This document shows positions 19,852 through 29,600 of a stretch of 50,057 bases of DNA, one piece after another (position 1 is the first letter of the stretch; every line of letters starts with the position of its first letter). The position numbers and the translations under genes were made by a program. Under the pieces are notes generated by a model. That model was not told where the DNA came from, ran no database searches, and was given only the letters and a program-made list of their open reading frames with translations. This stretch comes from Chrysochromulina parva (lineage: Eukaryota > Haptophyta > Prymnesiales > Chrysochromulinaceae). The stretch covers positions 1 through 50,057 of the forward strand of contig PJAB01000058.1 of NCBI GenBank assembly GCA_002887195.1. Reading direction: 5' to 3'.

Positions 19852-22139
19852 TTACGTAATGCCCTGATCGAAGACCACAGCCGAAGGCTTGTTAGCCACC
19901 GCGGCGCCACGAACCGCCTGCGAGCCGGGGGCGGTGGCCGTCGCGGCGGTGGCGGTGTTGCCGCTGTGTGCGGCGGCCGTTGGCGCGTTGCGGTGAGCGC
20001 GGCGGGAGACGCGGCCGCGCCAGCGCGCCTGCACGCTCGCGGCCGCCAGATGGCGGATGTGATCCGCGAGCCACACTTCGTCGGTTGAGCACAGGATCGC
20101 CTCGCGCAGCCGCTGGTGCCAGTGATGCGATGCGGCCGCCGAGGACGCCGCGAATGCCAACTGCAGCCCCAGCTCGTCTGAGCTCAGGCAAAAGGAATGC
20201 TCTCTCCCTACGAGCGATTCGACGGCCGAGAGCACGGCCGTGCGCAGGCTGAGCTCGATCGCGCTGCCGTGAGCGCTGCCGCTGCCCTCGCCACCTTCTT
20301 CGGTGCCGAGACGCAGGACAGCCGAGCAGTACAGTCGATCGCGCGGCGCGGCGCACAGCAGCTCGAGTCGACGAGCCTTCCACAGAGGCGGCCTGAAAGA
20401 GCCGAGCTGCGTCACGACCTCGAGTGTGCCGCGTAGCACGAGTCCAAAGCCGAGGGGTGGGGGGGGGCGGCTGCCGCCGCCGCCGCCGCCGCTGCCGCTG
20501 CCGCCGCCTCCGCCTCCGCCGCCGCCGCCGCCGCCGCCGCCGCGCCAGCCATTGGTCGCCGCACTCTTCGCTGCGCTCGCCGCCTCCTGTGCCGAAGCTG
20601 CCGCCCTGTGCGGCAAGTCGACCGCCATACGGAGCGCCTCGACCCAGCTGGCGGCGCCGGCCGCATCGCTGTCGCGCAACTCATAGATGCGATCATAGAT
20701 GCGCACGTCGCCCTTGATGCGCTCGGCGCTTTCGCGTTGCGCCACCGGGATGAAGATGGTCGCGGGCACCTCTGATGGCATGAGGCTGCGTGCCATCGTC
20801 TGCATGTCCTTGGAGTCCGTGGGCAACTCGGACGCGCGGTATACACCGATCACGTCTTCGATCGGGATCATGCCCTTGCAACGCGACGACGCCTCGCCGC
20901 TGCGGCCCGCTGCGATGCCTTCCGCGTCGCTCGGCAGATAGTAGAGCAGCGCGTCGGCGCGGAGGATGAACACGCGCTCTTGCATCTTCTTTCCGCCAAA
21001 GAGGGTCGACTGGGGCGAGCGCTTCAGCAGCTTGCCCTCCTTGATGGTCGCCATGGTCGCGGCACGGCCCACTGGAAGCACCCCGCAACACTCGATTGTA
21101 CTCAATGCGCTCGGCCCTCGACTCGGCCCGCCACCACCCTTGCGCGTGGGCGCCGTGTCGGGCGACCCATAGGGCTGCCGCTCCACCACCGTTGCACTCG
21201 GCCCACCGCTCCCTTTGCGTATGAGCATCATCTCGGTGAGCTCGCTCGTGATCTTTGACGAAACCAACTTGCCAAGCATGCGGAGCCAACGGGCGCGCGC
21301 CTCCCTATCCTCGGCCACGAGCTCGCACGGCGGTGAAGCCGGACCGAAGCGCACGTGGAAGGCCACGTCGGACGCTGCCACGCTCGAAGAAAACCGTCCA
21401 AGTCAGTGGCAATCCGTGGCCATCCGTGACAATCAGCGGCAATCAGCGGCAATCAGCGGCAACCACCTGCGACGCTCGAAGGCGCCGCCTCCATCGAAGT
21501 CAGGTTCGTCAGCCCGACGCACTCGATCGCCTCCGAAGGTGCGGCGTAGTAGAGGAGACGCTCACCCGCTGCATCTAGCTGGCACCAGCGCCGCTTGAAC
21601 GACGTGTTCAAAGCGCCACGCTTCTCGAGCCACCCCAGTTTGAGCCCCTCGCGACGGCGCAGCGCGCGCAGCCAGCGCGCCTGCTCGTCCGCGTCGGGCG
21701 CGCGCAGCGTGTAGCAGCGTGATGCCAGGGGCGTGGCCACCACGAGCAGGAGCGTCCGCTCATCCTCGACACCAACCGTTGTGCCCGAGAGCGAGATCAC
21801 GCCGCGCGGCTGTGTCGTGCTTGGCGCGAAGCTGAGCAGCCGCGTGCCCTCGAGCACGTGCCATCGCAAGACGCGCTCGTCGGCCCGCGCGAGCATGCCC
21901 GCCATGTCACTTCGGCGCAACCGCAACGCGCCGCACTCGACGCACGACGACTTGCTCAGCAGCATTTCCGCCTCGGGCTGCGCTGTGGTGAAGATGGTCT
22001 CGTCCTCGTCGGAGCTGTCCTCGTCGAGATTGCCGCCAGCGCGCGGCCGGTTGACAACGTTCAAGTCGGATTCCGAGGCTCTCGCAGATGCCCAGCCGCT
22101 CTCGCCGAACGAGTCACCGGTCGCCGACGAAGAGGCCAT
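19852..22139 (-). CDS. Multi-PH-domain protein with IQ motif
   Basis: Exons 22139-21467 and 21374-19852 join to about 731 residues. An acidic N-terminus (DEDSSDEDE) is followed by a PH-like unit ending in DADEQARWLRALRR. A clear PH domain follows (LKLGWLEKRGALNTSFKRRWCQLD ... REARARWLRMLGKL), split by the intron. A third (EGKLLKRSPQ...VFILRADALLYYL...AASWVEALRMAV) and a weaker fourth (GLVLRGTLEVV...HHWHQRLREAIL) come next. An IQ-type calmodulin site (ASVQARWRGRVSRRAHR) lies near the end. A Gly-rich tract from CCG repeats (20455-20544) links the third and fourth. PH arrays usually bind phosphoinositides or proteins at membranes, so this is probably a membrane-recruited, calmodulin-linked scaffold without catalytic domain. 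The ATG at 22139 (MASSSATG) is preferred over a longer frame with no ATG. Confidence 0.78.
20455..20544 (-). repeat. CCG-rich trinucleotide tract (poly-Gly coding)
   Basis: CCG/CCT triplets encode a Gly/Ser linker between PH-like domains on the minus strand. A candidate site for length variation. Confidence 0.8.
21375..21466 (-). repeat. Introner-like intron in the PH gene (92 bp)
   Basis: Minus-strand body GCTGATTGCC repeated. The exon ends CTTCGAGCGTCGCAG and the intron ends CTTCGAGCGTGGCAG, a 14/15 direct repeat. Splicing restores a continuous PH domain. Phase 1. Confidence 0.9.
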
Positions 22140-22453
22140 GGCCAACAATGCCAAAAATGGATTGAACTTCGACGTTGTGAAGTTCACGCTAGACTTTGGG
22201 GCCCGGGGGACGGTCTCATTGACAAAATATCTGAAGGTGAGCGGAGTACACTGTACATAGCCAGCACAGGAGCGGGAATAACAACAGACTGACAATTGCA
22301 GACTGAGAGACGTCGGCGGCACCACTCACAAACAGACACAGAGTCGGGGCACGGTAAACCATGCACTACACAGTCCCATGTCCACACTTTCTTGTTCACC
22401 TTTGTACACACGATGGTTGCAGCCTACAGAGCATGCATCGTCGTCCACGGCGG

Positions 22454-23268
22454 TTACAGCATGCCATCGTCGTCTGCGTCCGTGTGTCGACGCGAGAAGT
22501 CATTGGCACGGAGTGGCTGGGCTTGCCGCCGGTCCTGCGCAGGGGATGGGCGAGTGGGTAGTGGCACGGGAGTGGGAAGCGGGCGGGGTGGCAGGCGAGG
22601 AGTCGGGCGTGCGGGCGAGTGTGACGGCGTCCTGACGCGACGAGCGAGTACAACGCGCGGGTGGAGGCATGGGCACTCACCCGTCCTCCTGCCGAGGCGA
22701 CTGCTGAGGAAACCCTGCTCATCAAATTGATCCCATCTGAGTCGGGCTGCGCACGCATCCCGCGTGTCGTGCCGCCGCGGCCTTGCGCGCGGTACGAGCG
22801 ATACACGAAGAAGCCCAAGACGCCGAGCAGCATGAGCGGCACGAGCGCGCCCAAACCGTCGTTGTTGCTTTTGGGGATAGGCTCCTCCTCGGTGACCGGC
22901 ATGCACCACGGAGAGTTAGCGTCGAATTCCCCGTTGCTGGGGCATGGTGCCCCGGGGGGCCCAACAGACCCCGGCGGCGGTGGCGACGGGCTCGGCGGCG
23001 GCGGCGGGTATGGGATTCGTCGTGGCGGTGGTGGCGGCGGGAACGGTAAAGATGGTGGCGGCGGTGGCGGCGAGGGCGATGAAGATGGCGGCGGCGGCGG
23101 TGGTGGGAACGGTGCAGGTGGCGGACTGAGAGGCGGATAGCAATCAGGAGGTGAGGCCGCTAGAAGGGTTGACGGCGGCGGAGGACTGGGGTCCGGTGGG
23201 GCAGGTGGGTAATACGCGGCATGCACCGTGTGCACTGCAAGGCACAATACAACCACGGCGTGCCGCAT
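22454..23268 (-). CDS. Proline-rich single-pass membrane protein
   Basis: Exons 23268-22681 and 22534-22454 give about 222 residues. A signal peptide (MRHAVVVLCLAVHTVHA) is followed by about 90 residues of Pro-rich, extensin/pherophorin-like sequence (PPPPPPSSSPSPPPP). A short Cys-bearing stretch (CPSNGEFDANSPWC), a membrane helix (LGALVPLMLLGVLGFFVY) and a basic tail come next. Splicing at GTGAGTGCCC...CCCTGCGCAG gives an ending HTDADDDGML instead of a long basic read-through. Such proteins usually sit in the cell surface or matrix with the Pro-rich part outside. No repeat signature is present in this intron. Function unknown. Confidence 0.7.
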
Positions 23269-23675
23269 TTTCGTCGTCGATCGACGCGTTGAATTGCAGC
23301 TGTGAATTGGCTGTGAATTATTACTTCGGAGACTGCGGCGTGAATTATTTTACGTGAGCTTTCATTAATACAGCTGCTGTTCAACACAACGCGCAAAACC
23401 TCCGGAACTCCAAGCACGGGAGCCTCGCATGGACGGAGGCATCGCATGGCCGTGATGATCGCCTGATGGTGATGTGCCCGAAACGATGCGTTTTGAGTTC
23501 GAGTTGTCAGATATACGCGTGTGCGACTGGCCGCAAGTACGTACTAGAGTAACTTACTCTTACATGTCAGTCCCATGTTTTTCCTACGTTTCCACTGCTT
23601 TCCTGCGGTGTGTATACACTCACGATGAACGTGACGGATCTCTGAGGGCGGTCTCTCTCGTCCCTTAACACTGGA
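23269..23675. other. Intergenic stretch between the giant kinesin gene and the Pro-rich gene
   Basis: AT-richer (23270-23400) with no coding signal. It should hold the Pro-rich gene promoter and the giant gene's 3' untranslated region. Confidence 0.45.
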
Positions 23676-26600
23676 TCAAGGCGCGAGAGTACTGATGGCA
23701 CGGTGCATGCCGCGGAGCTCCTCAGACAGCTGCTGCTGGAAGTTTTGTTGGTTGATCGGCACTCGGCCCGCGGCGCCCCCAAGGCGCGGCGGCGAGGGGG
23801 ACGGCCTCTGATTCTGTCGTTGCATTTCTCGAGCCACCTCCCGCCGGATTTGGGAGGCGAGAGGACGCAGCGGGTCGGCTGGTGGCAGCAGCGGCCCAGC
23901 TGGTGACTGTGCCCCAGGTTGCTGCAAAACCGTCACGAACGGCTCCGTTGTCGACTCCGTTGCGGGTAACAAGACCGTGGGCGGCTGGCCGGCCAGCTGA
24001 GCCGCTCTTGAAGGCGACACTTCGCGACGCTGCGCGGGCGTTCGCCGTGCCGGCGGTGCAGGCGGTGCGGGCGGTGCAGACGGTGCGGACGGTGCGGACG
24101 GTGCGGGCGGTGCGGGCGGTGCGGGCGGTGTAGACGCTTCAGGTGATGTTGTTGTTGGCGGCGGCAGCGGCGGATCAGCACTGACTACAGTTGTCAGATG
24201 CGCATCAGCTGCAACGACGTTATTGCCAGTGGTGATGGCGGCGAAGCCATCACCAGGAGACAAAGGACGACCTATTGGTCTGCCGTGAACCAAGGGTGTG
24301 TATCTTAGAGATGCACTTGGTGCGTAAATTGCTCCTGCGACGAGGGGTTGGACCATCGCCGTGCGCACCTCGGCTACCTGAGGCGTTCCTAATGAGAGTG
24401 GGGCTCCAGCAGCCATGCGGACAACGAAGGACGGGTGGCTCGCCCTGGCCTCCATGCCCACGATTGGTGGCCCTCGTATCGCTTGCCGTGCGAGAGCTGG
24501 TACCGCACTGTCTGCTGGCGCTCGCGACCGAGTAGCGATGCTTGCAGATGATGCCGAGAGCCGAGTCGCCTCGCCAACCGTTGTTGGAGGCTCGTCGACC
24601 TTGGCCTCCTCGATGACAGCAAGGCTGGGCGTCGACAGCTTGCTTGGCTTTATGGGCGCACGCTGCAGCACGTCGCGCATCTCCTTCTCAAGGCGCGCGT
24701 ACTCTGCCACGACTGCGGGCGCGCGCCGCTCGGCCACATCCTTCAGCTGTTGCGCCTCGGTCGCCTTAGCAGCAACGCCACGATTGCCGAGCTTCAACGG
24801 GGAGGCACCCAGGCGCGTTGGAGGCCCGGCAGCATGACCACTCGAGCTCAATGCGTGGCTCGCGGGAGCAGCTGTCGCAGGCGCCGCAGCAGGCGCGGAA
24901 GCCATTCGGCTGTCGCGCTCCGCCAGCTCTGCATCTGCATGGGTGCCAGTCTGTGACCAGAGGTCGACTCCGTCCCGCCGCGGCGCGCTGCTCTTGCTCG
25001 GCGCGTGGCCGCTGCCTCGTCTTGGCATGCTCAGTGCAGGCACCTCGATCGGCGAGGTTGCTCGAGGCGGAATTGGCGACGATTCGAGCGGCAACGTTGC
25101 TCGAGGCGGCGCCGACTCGCTCCGACTAGATGCACTGCCTGATTGGACACGTGACCGAGTACCGAAGAGCTTTCCGGCGGGCGCCGAGAGCCGAGCCGCC
25201 TCGCCAGCCATCGTTGGCGATTTGTCGACCTTGGCCTCCGTGATGACAGCAAGGCTGGGCGGCGACTGTTTCTTGAGCTTCTCGTGGTCCCGATTGGTGT
25301 CGTCATCGTATGCTGTCAGAACCTTGGGCTTCGCCAAACGGATTGCGCCGGCTGGCAGCGCCACAAAGATACGAGCGGGCTCTGGCTCCGGCACGCGCCC
25401 GATCGCAGCCAGGCGAGCGTGGATCCGCGCGCGTGCTTCCTCTGAGGCCGAAGGCTCTTCATACCGCGCCAGCAAGGCTGGTTGAGTACGGCTGGAAGCA
25501 ATAACGACTTGGGGCGAGTCGCATGATGCGCCATCGGCCCCTCCACGAGCAGTACTGCGGGCAGTACCCGCTTCGGTGGCGCTTCGGTCGGTGCAGCCTC
25601 CAGGTTTGATCTTCTTGCTCTTTTTCTTTCGCCCACGCTCCGTTGCGGTGCTACGCTCGGTAGTAGTCCCAAGATCAGTCGAGTTTAGGTCATCTGCAAA
25701 CCCCTCAGGACGCGTCTCTGCCACGGCCAGCAACAGCTTGGGCTGCTTGAGCTTAGGGCCGCGATGTGGCGCCGACGCTGGTGCGGCCGCAGGTGCCGAG
25801 GCCGCGGCATTCACCTCCTCTTCCGATTCCTCCACAATTCGCCAGCCACTGTCCGACGCTGGCGCCTCGGCCGCGGGAGCCGCCGCCACTCCACTGCGGT
25901 CAGTGCCGCCGCTCGTGCGATGAGAGGGTGGCCCGCGCTTCACCGACGAACCACGTGAGCGCACGGAGCGATCTGTTGATTGAGCAGCGCGATCTGTCGC
26001 TTGAGACCCCCCCAGATTGATCATGTGCCTGACAGTTGGAGTCCGCCGTCGCGCATCCGCTGGATGCAAGGCGTCCTGTGTCGCCTCGCCATGTTGCAGC
26101 TGAGGTCGCAATGCCAATGGTGGCGACCTCAGTTGCAGTGACGACGTCGATGGCTGTGTCTCGCACTGCGGCGCAAGGCGATCCGTCTCCTCACCCACTC
26201 CAGCCGAAGCCTTGCGCCTGCCAACACTGCTCCCGTCACCTCCCCATCCCTTTTTGACGGGGCTCGGGCTCTCGTTGATTGTCACGGGCGGCGGTGGCGG
26301 TGGCGGCGGCGGCGATGTCGGTCGCGGTGAGGTAGATCGTGGCGGAAGAGGTGGCGGTGGACCAAAGAAGCCTTCATACAAAGAAGCCTTCTTTGAAGTG
26401 AACGTCATCTTCTCGCCGCGTCCAACGGGAGGCGAAATTGAGCGCTCGGCCGGTGGGGCGCTATTAGCCCTCGCGGCGGCGAGGGCGTGACCATGTTGAG
26501 CAGCGAGGGCGGCAGCAATCGTAGGGGAGGAGGTGGACATGCAAGTTATCGGTGGGACGGCAGCAGTGGCGCCAGGGCGCCCTGACGGAGCACCAGAGCC

Positions 26601-29600
26601 GCCTCCACTGGCTCGTCCAGTCCCGCAGGCCGCCGGAGCGGCCGCCAGAGCGGCTGCTGGAGCGGACGCCGGAGCGGATGCAGGAGCGGACGCCGGAGCG
26701 GACGCCGTGGTCGCTGCGAATACAGCCTGCACCGCCTCCGCTCGCCGTATTAGTTCGCTTGTAGATCGAGGCCCCGTTCCAGCGGCGAAGGCGTTACGGC
26801 CAGACGGAACAAGGGCCGCCGTCGGTGGCGCAACTGCTGGGCTGGAGGCAGCGGCCATCAAGGCTGCCATGCCCTTGGCAGTGCTTGCGTGGGCAAAGCC
26901 GCCCTGCAAACGCGGCCGAACCATGCCCTTGGACAGGAGCGGCGACTCATCCTCCTCATGTGGCTTGGGTGCAAAGCGCTCCTCGCCGCCCTCGTTCGAA
27001 CCCATCGGCGGCGGTGCTCGCGGAGCTGTCACGCCAGGATTGGCCGGGCCGCCCCCGGAGAAGGTGGCACGTCGCTCTAAGAGCCTTGCGGAGGAGCGAG
27101 CGAATCGCGCTGTGCTGGAAGCGGCGGTACCCAACGGTGAGGTGCTCTCCGTGGCGGAGAGCGGCGCCGTGCTCGTGGTGGAACGAGTGCTAAACTGCGC
27201 AGTCCTCGACGAACGCACGCTACGGTCGCCTCGAACGCTACGGTTGCCTTGGCTGATCTTGTCCATGAGTTTCTCCTGCGCCTGACGCTTGACCTGCGCA
27301 ATCTCCTCCTCCGAAAAGGGCGTCGAGTCGGCGCACAGGCCCTTCCACATCTTGATACCGCCCGCGAGGCGCGTGAGCAGGGGCAAACGGGTCGACATCC
27401 CAAAGCCACTGAGCTGGCCACGCCACTTGCGCCTCTTGAAAAAGTCGACCATGAGCGCGCCGAGTTTCTCGTCTACGAAGCGGCCGCCAGCTTTGAAAGG
27501 GCGCTCTTCATGCTGCACGTGCATGAGCGTCTTCGCGGCCGCGGCGGCCGTCGGGTCGGGAGCTTGGATGCCATGCTTGTCCGGAGCGCTTTTGCAAGAG
27601 ATGAGCAGCGTCGGCTGAAAGACGCACAACAGATCCTCCATGGACTGCACCTGCGGCTCCACCGCCACCACGAAAGAGCACAGGTGCGGGTGGTCGACAA
27701 GGGCGGCGAAGACACCTGCCGCCGCCTCAGCCGAGCACACCACCGCGTACGCAAACGTCTTGCCCAGGGCTGAGATGACCTCCTCGAGAAATTCTGCGTT
27801 CACAACGGCTCCCCGATGCTTGCGGTACGTGGTGATATTTCCAAAGCCGGGTAGCTCAATGGCCACCTGGTAAAAGTCGGTGGGCTCCTCCTGTGCACCC
27901 TGGGAGATCTCTGCCAGGAAGCGTCGTCGCTGTGCCGCGTTGGCGCTCGGGCCAACAAGCTCTGCCATGAGCTGATACAGCGCGACCAAACCCACGTCCG
28001 TGCCAGAGGCGGCTGAGCGAAGCAGCAACGATGGTCGGCCGCCGTCGGCGGTAGTGGCGTTGGAGGCAGCGGGAGCAGGAGCAGGAGCGGGGACGGTAGC
28101 GGGGGCGGGGGCGGGAGCGGGGGCGGGAGCCGCAGCGGGGGCCGCAGCGGGGGCGGCAGCGGGGGCGGCAGTGGTGCGCGCGAGCAGACGCGAGTCGCCA
28201 CCCGTGCCGGCAACCAGCTTCTCAAGTGCACGAGCAATCGTAGCGGACGCTTCGATTTCGGCCCTTCCAACAAGGGCCTCGGCTTGCAGAGGCTGCAGCA
28301 GGTTTTCGGGATCTTGACTCTTGGGGCGCTTCTTAGGGCTGCCGGGCACCACAGTGGGCGACCGGTGCAGAGGCACACCATGAGCAGCGGCGATGGAAAG
28401 CGTCAGTTGCGTGTGGCCGACGTTGCCGATCGTCGTATAAGCGTCAAAGTTGCTCTCGATGTGCTTGTGCAACGCCGTCACCTCGCTCGCCGACATCTTC
28501 TCGCCGCCCTTCTCGGTCTGCAGCACCATCGGGCCCTGGCTCACGCGGGCATTGTTGCCAACCGTCTGCTTCTGCTGGGCTGTCAAGTATTGCACCCAGC
28601 CGCTGAGCTCCTTGTCGCGTCGCTCCGCGTATACAACGGGCGTCGCCTGAGTGCCGGGCGGCAGCACCGGCATCTCTGCAGGCAGCTGCACCACCACTCG
28701 CCGCTCGAAGCGGGGCGCACGCCCAACTCTGTGTCGGATCTCGAGCGGCGCCAGGCCAAGCTCTTCGGCCCAGTCGACGCGCAGCACGACCACTTTGCCA
28801 TTCGGCACGGGCTTGTAAAACGTGTAGCCCAGCCGCTCATCCTTGATGCGGCTGGGCTCATATAAGCAATCTACCGGCTTGCCTTCGTCTTTCTTTGTCT
28901 CGGGCGTCGTGTCGATGGTCACCCGATCGATGACCTTAGACGGCGACGGCTGCTTGCAGTCGGCACCTATGTGGCACAGGGTGTACTCTTGCGGCGCGTG
29001 TGGCCCTTTGCTTCCGGCCTTCTTTTGGCCCAGCCCACGCAGCATGCCCAAGAAGATGATCGCCTTGCCACTACTGTCGACGATAGAGCCGTACTCGAGC
29101 ACCACGCGAAACGACGAGCGACGCTGCCGCTCGAGATCCGCGAGTTGCTGCAGACATGTGCTCACACTTGCAGGCAGCTTGCCCAGTCGCTCTAGGCGCT
29201 GCCGCATCACGTCATCATGCTCACGGTCGACGGGCGGTACGGACGTGGAGTTCGCAGCAACGCCCCCCTCCCCATTCTTGCCCTCGCTCGCGATGGTGCC
29301 GGCGGTGGTCGAGGGGCTCTTGGCGAAGCCCGGCTGCACCGGCGCTGAGCAGACCGGACACTCCTGATGGTACAGGATCGAACGTTCCGTGCACAGCGCG
29401 CACAGCACGTGGCGGCAACGCTGCAACCTCCGCGGCTGAAGAAGGAGGTTGTTACATAGCGAGCACACAATCTGCGCGAGCTCTTTCTGCCGGCGCAGCA
29501 GCGCCGCCGACACCTTGGCGCGCAGCTTGAAGAAACGGTCGTCGTACCCCGACGATCCTTCATCCGCGTCATTGTCGTCCGCATCGTGAGCGAGCGAGCG

